NCBI RefSeq assembly: GCF_029784135.1
Contig: NC_073746.1
Span: forward strand, 50,676,393-50,740,392
Length of the DNA stretch: 64,000 bases
Reading direction: 5' to 3'
Source of the DNA: Toxorhynchites rutilus septentrionalis
Taxonomy: Eukaryota; Arthropoda; Insecta; Diptera; Culicidae
Positions 9,747 through 21,637 of this stretch are shown here, one piece after another; the first letter of the stretch is position 1, and the number at the start of each line of letters is the position of its first letter. Both the position numbers and the translations under genes were made by a program. The notes beneath the pieces are model-generated. The model saw only the letters and a list, made by a program, of their open reading frames with translations. It did no database searches and was not told the DNA's origin.

Positions 9747-12700
9747 TTTAAATAGAGAGGTCGGAGATATCACTGTTTTACAGTGGAATTGTCGTAGTCT
9801 TATCCCTAAATTAGATACTTTCAAATTTCTAATTCATAAATTCAATTGTGATGTTTTTGCTCTGTCCGAAACCTGGCTCTCTTCTCAAAATGATCTCTCT
9901 TTCCACGATTTTAATATAATACGCTTGGACCGCGATGACAGATACGGAGGGGTACTATTGGGGATTAATAAGTGCCACCCATTTTTTAGAATTGAACTTC
10001 CACCTATTGGAGGGATCGAAGCTGTTGCTTGTCATGCAAACATCAGAGGCAAAGACCTCTGTATTGTCAGTTTGTATTGGCCTCCGAGAGCTGCGGTTAG
10101 CCGCAAGCAACTTGTTGACATGTGCTCACTTCTTCCTGAGCCACGATTGATCTTGGGAGACTTCAACTCTCACGGAACTGCCTGGGGGGAACAGTACGAC
10201 GACAATCGTTCATCGTTGATATATGACCTTTGTAACAGCTTCAATATGACCGTTTTGAATACTGGGGAAACAACACGTGTACCTAAACCTCCTGCTAACC
10301 CAAGTGCTCTTGACCTCTCGCTTTGCTCGAATTCACTATCGTTAGATTGCAAGTGGAATGTAATCCAGGACCCCAACGGTAGTGATCACTTGCCAATCAA
10401 AATTTCCATCACCATTGGGTCGAATTCTTCTGAATCTATAAACATGGCATATGACCTCACAAGACACATTGACTGGAAAAAATATGCGGACGCGATTGCT
10501 CTAGCCATCAATTCCAGAGATGGTTTGCCTCCATTGGAGGAGTATAACTTCATTTCTCGTTTGATCTATGACAGCGCGATTCGCGCTCAAACGAAACCCA
10601 TCCCAGGCTCCACTATTCGTCGAAGGCCTCCCAATCCATGGTGGGATAGCCAATGTTCCAAGCTTTATCAGGATAAATCGAACGCATTTAAAGCTTTTCG
10701 AAAACGTGGAACCATTGAGAATTTTCAAACGTATTTGGACCTTGAAAATCAATTTAAAAACTTGATCAAAGGGAAAAAGCGTGCTTATTGGCGAACTTTC
10801 GTGGGAGGTTTGTCACGAGAAACGTCAATGAAAAAATTATGGAAAGTGGCTCGAAACATGAGAAATCGCTCTTCATCGAATGAAAGCGAAGAATATTCAC
10901 ATCGATGGATTTTTAAATTTGCACGGAAAGTTTGTCCCGATTCCGTTCCTGTGCAAAAAATTGTTCGAGATATACCACAAGATAGGTGCGATCTTGATTC
11001 CGAGTTTTCGATGGTAGAATTCTCTCTTGCTCTCCTTTCTTGCAACAATTCGGCTCCAGGAACAGATAGAATTAGGTTCAACTTGCTGAAAAACCTCCCT
11101 GATGTGGCGAAACATCGCTTGTTGAATTTATTCAATCAGTTTCTGGAGCATAATGTTGTTCCAGATGATTGGAGACAAGTGCGAATTATAGCTATTCAAA
11201 AACCCGGAAAACCCGCGTCCGACTTCAATTCGTACCGCCCAATAGCAATGCTGTCTTGTATACGGAAATTGTTGGAGAAAATGATCTTGTTTCGCCTTGA
11301 TCGTTGGGTTGAAACGAATGGCTTACTCTCAGATACACAATATGGGTTCCGCAGGGGCAAGGGGACGAATGATTGTCTTGCGTTGCTTTCTTCAGAAATT
11401 CAAATGGCTTACGCCGAAAAAAAACAAATGGCTTCAGTATTCTTGGACATAAAGGGGGCCTTTGATTCTGTTTCAATAGAGGTTTTGTCAGACAAATTAC
11501 ACTCTCGGGGTCTACCGCCTCTATTGAATAATATGTTATATAACTTGCTTTGTGAGAAACATTTGAATTTTTCTCATGGAGATTCGGCAGTAAGTCGGGT
11601 CTCTTACATGGGCCTCCCTCAGGGCTCATGTTTAAGCCCCCTTTTGTACAACTTCTATGTAAGCGACATTGACAATTGCCTTACACAAAATTGCAGCTTA
11701 AGACAACTTGCAGATGATGGAGTAGTGTCTGTCGTAGGATCAAAAGAATCCGACCTGCAAGAACCCTTACAAGATACTTTGAACAATTTTTCAACCTGGG
11801 CCATTGGGCTAGGGATCGAATTCTCCACGGAGAAAACAGAGATGGTGGTTTTTTCTAGGAAGCATAGACCAGCAAAACCAAAGCTTCAACTTTTGGGTAA
11901 ACCAATCACTCATGCTATGTCATTCAAGTATCTTGGGGTCTGGTTCGACTCCAAATGTACTTGGGGGGCCCATATTAGGTATCTGAGTAAAAAATGCCAA
12001 CAAAGAATAAACTTTCTCCGTACAATTACCGGCACCTGGTGGGGAGCCCATCCAGAAGATCTTATAATGTTGTATCGAACAACTATTCTCTCAGTGATGG
12101 AGTATGGCAGTTTCTGTTTTCAATCAGCTGCCAAAACACACCTCATTAAACTCGAGCGAATTCAGTATCTTTGTCTCCGTATCGCGTTGGGATGTATGCC
12201 CTCAACGCATACCATGAGTCTCGAGGTTTTGGCAGGCCTACTCCCACTAAAAGATCGCTTCAATTTATTATCTCTTCGGTTCTTCATCCGGTGTAAGGTC
12301 ATGAACCCATTGGTGATCGGAAATTTTGAGCAGCTGATCGGGCTAAATTTTCATTCTGGATTCATGACTTCATATCATGAATTCATCTCCATGCAGGTTG
12401 ATCCTTCTTCGTATATTCCCAACCGTGTTTGTTTTCCTGACTACATCAATTCCTCTGTACATTTTGATCTGTTCATGAAGGAGAAAATCCATGGAATTCC
12501 AGATTATCATCGATCGGGGATCGTTCCTACGATCTTCAATGCAAAATATGGGCGTATCAATTGTGATAATATGTACTTTACTGATGGGTCCTCTATGAAT
12601 GAGTCCACAGGATTTGGAGTGTTCAACGAATTTTTTAGCACCTCCCACAGTCTTCAGAATCCTTGCTCAGTGTATATTGCTGAATTGGCAGCAATACACT

Positions 12701-13422
12701 GGGCGCTGGACAGCGTCGCCTCACGACCTGTTGAACACTATTACATTGTAACGGATAGTCTTAGCTCTGTCGAAGCTATCCGTTCAGTGAGGCCGGAAAA
12801 GCACTCGCCGTACTTCCTTGAGAGAATACGAGAAATTTTGAGTGCTTTATCCAGACGCTGTTATGTCATTACCTTTGTGTGGGTCCCTTCTCATTGCTCA
12901 ATTCCGGGTAACGAGAGGGCTGACTCATTGGCAAAGGTAGGTGCAATTGAAGGCGATATTTATCAGCGTCAAATCGCCTTCAATGAATTTTATTCTTTAG
13001 TCCGTAAAAATACCATCGTTAAATGGCAACGTAAGTGGAACGAAGATGAATTGGGTCGGTGGCTTCATTCGATTATCCCTAAGGTTAGCCTCAAACCATG
13101 GTTCAAAAGTCTGGACTTGAGTCGGGACTTTATTCGCACCTTCTCTCGACTCATGTCCAATCACTGTTCGTTAGACGCGCTACTCTTTCGTTTTAATCTT
13201 GCCGATGGCAATATTTGTGCTTGTGGCCAAGGTTACCACGACATCGAACACGTTGTTTGGTCGTGCGAGGTGTATCTTGTTGCCAGATCGAATTTAGAAA
13301 ACTCTCTTCGGGCCAGAGGAAGACAGCCCAATGTGCCGGTGAGAGATGTGTTGGCTCGGTTAGACCTTGATTACATGTCCCAAATATACGTCTTCTTAAA
13401 AGTTATCGATCTTCGTGTGTGA
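9739..13422 (+). CDS. I-clade LINE ORF2: AP endonuclease, reverse transcriptase, RNase H
   Basis: 1227 aa from ATG 9739. APE-type endonuclease, residues about 13-230: QWNCRS (15-20), E44 in SETW, D141/N143 in GDFNSH, and S215-D216-H217 of the SDHLPI box. Reverse transcriptase, about 450-760: D570 in FLDIKGAFDS, GLPQGSCLSPL, and D659/D660 in LADDG (Leu where F/Y is usual), then KYLGVWFD. RNase H, about 944-1065: D949 in YFTDGSS, E982 in AELAA, D1006 in TDSLS, and D1062 in GNERAD. A C-terminal Cys/His motif lies at C1160, C1162, H1171 and C1176. All expected catalytic acidic residues are present. The enzyme nicks target DNA and primes cDNA from the nick. Its ATG sits inside the last codons of ORF1, suggesting reinitiation. 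Confidence 0.95.
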   Translation: MSNLNREVGDITVLQWNCRSLIPKLDTFKFLIHKFNCDVFALSETWLSSQNDLSFHDFNIIRLDRDDRYGGVLLGINKCHPFFRIELPPIGGIEAVACHANIRGKDLCIVSLYWPPRAAVSRKQLVDMCSLLPEPRLILGDFNSHGTAWGEQYDDNRSSLIYDLCNSFNMTVLNTGETTRVPKPPANPSALDLSLCSNSLSLDCKWNVIQDPNGSDHLPIKISITIGSNSSESINMAYDLTRHIDWKKYADAIALAINSRDGLPPLEEYNFISRLIYDSAIRAQTKPIPGSTIRRRPPNPWWDSQCSKLYQDKSNAFKAFRKRGTIENFQTYLDLENQFKNLIKGKKRAYWRTFVGGLSRETSMKKLWKVARNMRNRSSSNESEEYSHRWIFKFARKVCPDSVPVQKIVRDIPQDRCDLDSEFSMVEFSLALLSCNNSAPGTDRIRFNLLKNLPDVAKHRLLNLFNQFLEHNVVPDDWRQVRIIAIQKPGKPASDFNSYRPIAMLSCIRKLLEKMILFRLDRWVETNGLLSDTQYGFRRGKGTNDCLALLSSEIQMAYAEKKQMASVFLDIKGAFDSVSIEVLSDKLHSRGLPPLLNNMLYNLLCEKHLNFSHGDSAVSRVSYMGLPQGSCLSPLLYNFYVSDIDNCLTQNCSLRQLADDGVVSVVGSKESDLQEPLQDTLNNFSTWAIGLGIEFSTEKTEMVVFSRKHRPAKPKLQLLGKPITHAMSFKYLGVWFDSKCTWGAHIRYLSKKCQQRINFLRTITGTWWGAHPEDLIMLYRTTILSVMEYGSFCFQSAAKTHLIKLERIQYLCLRIALGCMPSTHTMSLEVLAGLLPLKDRFNLLSLRFFIRCKVMNPLVIGNFEQLIGLNFHSGFMTSYHEFISMQVDPSSYIPNRVCFPDYINSSVHFDLFMKEKIHGIPDYHRSGIVPTIFNAKYGRINCDNMYFTDGSSMNESTGFGVFNEFFSTSHSLQNPCSVYIAELAAIHWALDSVASRPVEHYYIVTDSLSSVEAIRSVRPEKHSPYFLERIREILSALSRRCYVITFVWVPSHCSIPGNERADSLAKVGAIEGDIYQRQIAFNEFYSLVRKNTIVKWQRKWNEDELGRWLHSIIPKVSLKPWFKSLDLSRDFIRTFSRLMSNHCSLDALLFRFNLADGNICACGQGYHDIEHVVWSCEVYLVARSNLENSLRARGRQPNVPVRDVLARLDLDYMSQIYVFLKVIDLRV

Positions 13423-13805
13423 TTGTCCTTATATCCTTATATTTTCCTTTTCCTTTTCCTTCGCGAGAAATTAAATCCCTTCTTACTAACAATAGAATAA
13501 GGTGAAATGTAAATACATGTTAGATATAAGATAGGCTTAAGAATTGAGTATGATGAATGTGAGTGCGAATGTGAGTGTGAACATCGTCAACATATCCTTA
13601 TATCCCTTCCTTTTCCTGAAAAAAATGTCACCCTTCTAAACTCGAGCAAACCGCGAGTAATCGGTTCTCTACTTCATTAACACTAGAATTAATGAAAAAT
13701 GATTATATATACTTGTAACAATACAGATAGGAGTTTGGCTCCTTTAAACTTATGTAACTGAGCCTGTAAAAATAAAAGATTTAATAAAAAAAAAAAAAAA
13801 AAAAA
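13423..13805 (+). terminator. 3' UTR and poly(A) end of LINE copy 1
   Basis: The UTR contains AACCGCGAGTAATCGGT near 13651 and a terminal stem-loop of the AGGAG(TTTGG)CTCCT type near 13729, followed by GAGCCTGTAAAAATAAAAG and the A-run. The same stem-loop and tail occur in copy 2, in the 68-bp micro-copy at 24499 and, diverged, in the minus-strand copy at 41179. This suggests a 3' signal recognised by the element's reverse transcriptase. AATAAA-like hexamers lie just before the A-run. Confidence 0.7.
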
Positions 13806-13817
13806 AACCTTCAGCTG

Positions 13818-16327
13818 GATAAAATATGCATGACTCTCTGACATACAAGCAGGAAATTGGAATAACAATCTCTTCGATGGCTGGCTGCTGCTCTTCATAC
13901 CACGTACACATACATACACATTTATGCATACACATGCACACTATCACCGCCATCATCACCCTCATCATCCCCGGTTACCACTGGTCGTTAGCAGTCAAAC
14001 CAGCTTTGTGACTGGTGTTGGTTTCAGGCTAACCGTAATCCTGTTGAATCGGCTTGCGAGAAAGTGCGGAGCCAGCGAAGGAAGCTAGCTTCTCGTACGG
14101 TGGAACGCGCAGAGCTTGGCCAGATTACGTATTCTGGCCAAAAAGAAGTACTTTTACGAGCGGGGTAATTCCATGTATAAATAAATAATATAGAAATTAA
14201 AGAATTAAGCCAAACGGAACGATGCGAAGTCGGAGCTGGCAGGAGGTAGGATTACAAATAGTAGACTAATTGCCGCTCCGAAGAGTTTGGGCTGATTGCG
14301 GGAAGGTGAATAATCTAGAACGGAGACTAATAAGGCGAATTCGGCGTAACAATGGACTTCAAAGGGTGCTTTGCCACTAACAATTTAATTTGCTGGGTGA
14401 AACTCGATTGTACTGGGTAGATAAGCATAACATTCGGAATGAACAACATCAGGTTTGAGTCACGTTTGGCTTCGCTTCATTTCGTTCGTTCCAATTGTGA
14501 CTGGTTCCGAAAAAAATAACCCATCAAAATGTCATGATTGCCCTTGCCGCCGCTGAGATGATTAAGCATATTAATTATATTGATAGCGATCACAATCCTT
14601 CAGCTTGAATTCATACTTTCACCTACAAACACATTGTAACACAATGGTAACCGAGGAAGAATTACACTTTTAAATTACCAGCGATGATAGGAAGAGAATA
14701 AAATCACTCCGTCTTCCAGCAGCTGATGATAATTAAAACATAAGCATAAATTAATTATTCAGTCCTTGAACCTCCTGTCACTAGTTGACTCGTCGCGTCG
14801 TCTTTGGCATCCACCCACCGTAATGTCTTCGTCGCGCGAAGATGGTTGTGGCGCCATGCTCTGTGCACTGCAAAGCACTTTTTTTCAGCCACTGTCGCAC
14901 TTCATTGTTACAAATACAAACACAGCCCGGGGTGGTGGAAAATCTCCACATACCTACCATCCGAAAACATTTTGACACAGTTCCGAACGACCTTCCGCGG
15001 GCCACGACCTAACCCTCTCTTGTGGATGAAGCAGTGATAAACTCCTCGGGGTTGCCCGAAGCTGTCTACATCCTCTTTGCCGTTCCGTGTTTGCACTGTG
15101 GGAAAGTAAGTAACCGTCGCGCGTTGCGTTTCGAGTTGTTCATCCCCGTTTTACACGATTCGTCTTGAGGCATGCTATATTATGAATAATTAACTCATTT
15201 TCTTCGTTCCTGGTGTCCAACACCGGATGGGGTTCGTGAGAATTGAGCATGAAAACAAGTAGTAGGGGGAGTTTTATTTGTCTTACTGCGAGCAGTATTT
15301 TCGCTGACGATAATTACTAGAGGATTTAATGATGTACGGTATTATCCAAACGAGTTTATTTTTAGCTTAGGACTACGCTTTTGATTTCAATACTAGGGGT
15401 AAGTTTACGAAACTGTAAACGGGACATGTAATACGAAAATAAAGGGAAATTAAAAGCATGTTACACAAAAATATATATAATTAGAAGAGAGAATGCATGC
15501 TTTTGGATAAAATACAAATAGTAGACTTAGTTAAACAATTTAACGAATAAAATCGAATTCTTTTTTGATTTTACTAATCGCTCGTGTTCCACTGCGGGCA
15601 AGTAGAATTTTGCTGTAATTCTGTCGTTTGGGCAGGGGATTTTTCCGTTCTTACATGTTTTTTTTTGCATGATGGATAATACGTTACGTTATACGTTATA
15701 CGAATTTCATGCCCACTCGACTGACAATTGGCAACAATATATCAGATTACAGTGAAATGTTATGAGTGTAAAGAGATTAGTCATTTAAGCAACTTTGCAT
15801 ACTTGAAATATTCAAAAAAAATGAGACAACTTTTTGTAAAGGCCCATTTCTCTTATTTTTTACAACATTTTCTAACTCAAACACTATAATACCTACAAAA
15901 TTATGGTCAAAGATTAAAATGTAGGAAATTGTTTGAATTTTCATAAGAAATATAAAAAATTTAAAAAATTACGCTAGAAAAAAATTAAAAAAAGGGTGCC
16001 AAATCAGAAAACAGGTCACGTTTTTATGAAAAAAAAGTTAACCTTAATTACTATTTTTGCCACGAACGGATTTTGGCGCTTTACATACCAAACGAATCGT
16101 AAATTCCCTAAGATTTGTTTGATATGCTATCGTTATATGGATATTTGTATGCGTACGTGCGTGCTTCATAACCCTTACGTAAAATAGTGCATCTTCGCTA
16201 CACTGAAACCCCATTTGATTCTGCTCTTTTCGAGGTTATTGAGATTAACAGATAGAGTTGATTTGGTTTATTTAGTCACCAAGAAAGTAAATGTCGTTCT
16301 CCTATGTAACAAAAAGTAATGCAAGAC
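13818..16327. other. Mostly single-copy non-coding sequence between the two LINE copies
   Basis: A CA-rich simple-sequence stretch lies at about 13902-13945. From about 14000 to 15130 base composition is more balanced, with no obvious repeats, and a donor-like GTAAGT occurs at 15106; a non-coding exon is possible but unsupported. At 15830-16200 is a stretch that looks repeat-like (CACGAACGGATTTTGGCG). No protein domain was recognised. Confidence 0.4.
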
Positions 16328-16833
16328 AAAATCCTCTCCCATTCTTCGCCGATTGCCCGAAGTAACCAGACGAAGGAAAGTCGCGTCTAAGTTTCGTTAT
16401 CGGTTACCGCGTGATTGTTGTTTTTTTTTGCCGCTGAAGAGTTCATTTCGCTATCTGGATAGTGAGTGGAGTACCCTGAATGAAAGCGGATAGAGGCTTT
16501 CATCATCGGAAAACCAAGGATTGGTTTTTATTTTGTCGCTGCTTCGCCGACATTGGAGTTTTCGCCGAATCATCGTGCCAACAGTACCAGTGCGGGTAAG
16601 CTTTTACCGACGACTGTGTGTAGTGGTGTCGTTAGCACATTCTCACCACCAACGAGCTTTCAGCGCGCTCCCGTTCATCTGCACTGGAGTGCGTTCATAG
16701 GTGAATAAGATTAAATATACTCAGAGAAAATATTTATTAATTATAAGTTTTTTTTTTGTTTTTGTGAACTATTTTATTGTGAAATATTGTTTAAAAAACA
16801 AAAAATACTTAGAATATAAGTGCAAATTTTAAA

Positions 16834-18285
16834 ATGGCAGAGACTACCAAGCCTCCCTCCAAAAAACTAGCAAATCTCCCATCTGCCCTTAACGATCCCA
16901 CTTTACCTTCAACCTCGTCTTCTCCCTCTGTTCTCCTCGCTCCTTCTCAACCTTCACCTTCCCACCCTACTGTCCCTGATCCCTCTCAATCCCCGTCCTC
17001 GCCTTCCTCCCCTATTATTCCCACCCCGCGTGTGAAGGTCTATCCAGAAGAAGCGCCCGGAATTGGTCCCTGGGTTGTTTTCTTCAGGCCTAAGCCTAAT
17101 GGAAAAGCGTTGAGAGTCATGCAGATCGCGAAAGATCTGGCAAGGTATACCTCCGTTTCGGAAATTTCGAAGGTTAGACCAAACAAATTACGAGTTGTCG
17201 TGACTGACCGGAAAGACGCAGACAAGATTGTTGTCGATCAGCATTTTACAATTGAGTATCGGGTTTACATTCCCTCTCACATAGTCGAAATTGAAGGTGT
17301 GATAACCGAAACGGGCTTGACGTGCGAATACATTACGAGTGAATGTACTGGCCGTTTTATAAAACTGCCCTCGACGACTGTTAAGATCTTGGGTTGCCGC
17401 CAGCTCGGAACAGTCTCCCATGAAGGAAATGACACTAAATTTACGCCGTGCAACTCGTTTTGAGTCACCTTCGCTGGTTCAGCTCTACCTGACTACGTGA
17501 TGGTAGATAAATTGAGGTTAGCCGTGCGACTTTTTATTCCAAAGCCAATGACTTGTCTAAAGTGCAAGTCAGTTGGTCACACGGCTGCTTATTGTGCCAA
17601 TAAAGAACGATGTGCCACTTGCGGAGAACAACATGAGGGGAAAACCTGCAGTGCGACTGAGCATAAGTGTCCATATTGCGGGGGATCCCCACACGTGCTC
17701 TCAGCTTGTGAAACATACAAGACTCGCTGGGAGAAACAGAAGCGCTCTTTGAGGGAACGCTCTAAACGCACTTTCGCAGAAATTTTGAAGGGCGCTTCTC
17801 CACTGGCTCAAGAACAACAACCAATCAATACACACAATGTCTTCGCTACGTTGCCAGTTGACGAAATGGAAGCGGATACAGCTAACGGGGGCACGCCGTT
17901 TATTTCTCAAGGGAATCCCCGGCGCAAAAATGTAACAACTCCCAAAGCTCAAGGACAAGTCCCTCCGGTGATACCCCCTGTTAGCTTGCCCAAAAAATCG
18001 AGTGCAGCGGATAAGCAAAATCAGGTCCCTCTTGGCCTCCGTGGTAGTAGTTCACCTTCGAACAACCCAGCACTCGAGGGGACATCAAAAACCCCAACTG
18101 TTCCTGTTTTTCCGTCCAGTTCAACTTCCCAATCGGGATTTATAAAGTTGTCTGACCTTGTGGATCAAATCTTCACGTGTTTTAATGTTTCCGACTCCAT
18201 CAGAACCATTATCACCGCAATGTTTCCAGTACTAAAGAAAATTTTGCAGCAATTGATGCAAACATGCAAACCCTCCTTGCAATGA
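16834..18285 (+). pseudogene. ORF1 (gag-like) of LINE copy 2, with internal stop
   Basis: Starts at ATG 16834 (MAETTKPPSKK). TGA at 17461-17463 replaces the codon read as Arg in copy 1 (CGA at the matching SFRVTFAG site). The frame then continues through three intact zinc knuckles to TGA 18283-18285. Up to the second knuckle the protein is only roughly 65-75% like copy 1; from the SATEHKCPYCGG knuckle onward the DNA is almost identical. The stop lies 12 nt before the ORF2 ATG at 18298, because of a 2-nt length difference from copy 1. Readthrough could in theory give full ORF1, but I treat it as broken. Confidence 0.85.
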
Positions 18286-21200
18286 TTATCTCTCTTGATG
18301 TCTAATTTAAATAGAGAGGTCGGAGATATCACTGTTTTACAGTGGAATTGTCGTAGTCTTATCCCTCAATTGGATACATTCAAATTTCTAATTCATAAAC
18401 TCAATTGTGATGTTTTTGCTCTGTCCGAAACCTGGCTCTCTTCTCAAAATGATCTCTCTTTCCACGATTTTAATATAATACGCTTGGACCGCGATGACAG
18501 ATACGGAGGGGTACTATTGGGGATCAATAAGTGTCACTCATTTTTTAGAATTGACCTTCCACCTATTGGAGGGATCGAAGCTGTTGCTTGTCATGCAAAC
18601 ATCAGAGGCAAAGACCTCTGTATAGTCAGCTTGTATTGGCCTCCGAGAGCTGCGGTTAGCCGCAAGCAACTTGTTGACATGTGCTCACTCCTTCCTGAAC
18701 CACGATTAATCTCGGGAGACTTCAACTCTCACGGAACTGCCTGGGGGGAACAGTACGACGACAATCGTTCATCGTTGATATATGACCTTTGTAACAGCTT
18801 CAATATGACCGTTTTGAACACTGGGGAAACAGCACGTGTACCTAAACCTCCTGCTAACCCAAGTGCTCTTGACCTCTCGCTTTGCTCGAATTCACTATCG
18901 TTAGATTGCGAGTGGAATGTAATCCAGGACCCCAACGGTAGTGATCACTTGCCAATCAAAATTTCCATCACCATTGGGTCGAATTCTTCTGAATCTATAA
19001 ACATGGCATATGACCTCACAAGACACATTGACTGGAAAAAATATGCGGACGCGATTGCTCTAGCCATCAATTCCAGAGATGGTTTACCTCCATTGGAGGA
19101 GGATAAATCGAACGCATTCAAAGCTTTTCGGAAACGTGGAACCATTGAAAATTTTCAGTCGTATTTGGACCTTGAAAATCAATTTAAAAACTTTATCAAC
19201 TTGAAAACTTGAAAACTTGAAAAACGTGCTTATTGGCGAAATTTCGTGGAAGGTTTGTCACGAGAAACGTCAATGAAAAAATTATGGAAAGTGGCTTGAA
19301 ACATGAGAAATCGCTCTTCAACGAATGAAAGCGAAGAGTATTCACATCGATCGATTTTTAATTTTGCACGGAAGGTTTGTCCTGATTCCGCTCCTGCGCA
19401 AAAAATTGTTCGAGTTATACCACAAGATAGGTGCGATCTTGATTCCGGGTTCTCGATGGTAGAATTCTCTCTTGCTCTCCTTTCATGTAACAATTCTGCT
19501 CCGGGATCGGATAGAATTAAGTTCAACTTGCTGAAAAATCTCCCTGATGTGGCGAAACATCGCTTGTTGAACTTATTCAATCGGTTTCTGGAGCATAATA
19601 TTGTTCCAGATGATTGGAGACAAGTACGAGTTATAGCTATTCAAAAACCCGGAAAACCCGCGTCCGACTTCAATTCGTACCGCCCAATAGCAATGCTGTC
19701 TTGTATACGGAAATTGTTGGAGAAAATGATCTTGTTTCGCCTTGATCGTTGGGTTGAAACGAATGGCTTACTCTCAGATACACAATATGGGTTCCGCAGG
19801 GGCAAGGGGACGAATGATTGTCTTGCGTTGCTTTCTTCAGAAATTCAAATGGCTTACGCCGAAAAAAAAAACAAATGGCTTCAGTATTCTTGGACATAAA
19901 GCGGGCCTTTGATTCTGTTTCAATAGAGGTTTTGTCAGACAAATTACACTCTCGGGGTCTGCCGCCTCTATTGAATAATATGTTATATAACTTGCTTTGT
20001 GAGAAACATTTGAACTTTTCTCACGGAGATTCGGCAGTAAGTCGGGTCTCTTACATGGGACTCCCTCAGGGCTCATGTTTAAGCCCCCTTTTGTACAACT
20101 TCTACGTAAGCGACATTGACAATTGCCTTACACAAAATTGCAGCCTAAGACAACTTGCAGATGATGGAGTGGTGTCTGTCGTAGGATCAAACGAATCCGA
20201 CCTGCAAGAACCCTTACAAGATACATTGAACAATTTTTCAACCTGGGCCATTGGGCTAGGGATCGAATTCTCCACGGAGAAAACAGATATGGTGGTTTTT
20301 TCTAGGAAGCATAAACCAGCAAAACCAAAGCTTCAACTTTTGGGTAAACCGATCACTCATGCTATGTCATTCAAGTATCGTGGGGTCTAGTTCGACTCCA
20401 AATGCACTTGGGGAGCCCATATTAGGTATCTGAGTAAAAAATGCCAACAAAGAATAAACTTTCTCCGTACAATTACCGGCACATGATGGGGAGCCTATCC
20501 AGAAGATCTTATAATGTTGTATAGAACAACTATTCTCTCAGTGATGGAGTACGGCAGTTTCTGTTTTCAATCAGCTGCCAAAACACACCTCATTAAACTC
20601 GAGCGAATTCAGTATCTTTATCTCCGTATTACTCTGGGATGTATGCCCTCAACGCATACCATGAGTCTCGAGGTTTTGGCAGGCGTACTCCCACTAAAAG
20701 ATCGCTTCAATTATTATCTCTTCGGTTCCTCATCCGGTGTAAGGTTATGAACCTATTGGTGATCGGAAATTTTGAATAGCTGATCGAGCTAAATTTTCAA
20801 TCTGGGTTCATGAGTCCATATCATGAATTCATCACCATGCAGGTTGGTCCTTCTTCGTATATTCCCAACCGTGTTTGTTTTCCTGACTACATCAATTCCT
20901 CTGTGCATTTTGATCTGTCCATGAAGCAGGATATCCATGGAACATCAGATTATCTTCGATCGAGGATCGTTCCAACGATCTTCGATGCAAAGTATGGGGA
21001 TATCAATTGTGATAATATGTACTTTACTGATGGGTCCTCTATGAATGATTCCACAGGATTTGGAGTGTTCAACGATTTTTTTAGCACCTCCCACAGTCTT
21101 CAGAATCCTTGCTTAGTGTATATTGCTGAATTGGCAGCGATACACTGGGCGCTGGACAGCGTCGCCTCACGACCTGTTGAACACTATTACATTGTAACGG

Positions 21201-21637
21201 ATAGTCTTAGCTCTGTCGAAGCTATCCGTTCAGTGAGGCCGGAAAAGCACTCGCCGTACTTCCTTGAGAGAATACGAGAAATTTTGAGTGCTTTATCCAG
21301 ACGCTGTTATGTCACCTTTGTCTGGGTCCCTTCATATTGCTCAATTCCGGGTAATGAGAGGGCTGACTCATTAGCAAAGGTAGGTGCAATTGAAGGCGAT
21401 ATTTATCAGCGTCAAATCGCCTTCAATGAATTTTATTCTTTAGTCCGCAAAAATACCAGAGTTAACTGGCAACGCAAATGGAACGAAGATGAATTGGGCC
21501 GGTGGCTCCACTCGATTATCCCTAAGGTTAGCCTCAAACCATGGTTCAAAAGTCTGGACTTGAGTCGGGACTTTATTCGCACCTTCCTCGACTCATGTCC
21601 AATCACTGTTCGTTAGATGCACTTCTCTTTCGTATTA

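Larger units (their letters stand above)
7774..13805 (+). mobile_element. Apparently full-length I-clade non-LTR retrotransposon, copy 1
   Basis: A 6.03 kb LINE flanked by a perfect 12-bp TSD AACCTTCAGCTG (7762-7773 and 13806-13817; the shared A at the tail junction makes the boundary ambiguous by a base or two). It begins CATTC, as does copy 2 at 16340. Order: 5' UTR of 413 bp, gag-like ORF1, ORF2 with endonuclease, reverse transcriptase and RNase H, a 3' UTR of about 380 bp, then a run of about 20 A. The RNase H domain plus a three-knuckle ORF1 points to the I clade. Both ORFs are open, so this copy may be, or recently was, competent for retrotransposition. Confidence 0.93.

Noticed and set aside
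15060..15112. Non-coding first exon ending at GTAAGT (15106)
   Set aside because: A lone donor-like motif in non-coding sequence is too common; no supporting promoter or acceptor.
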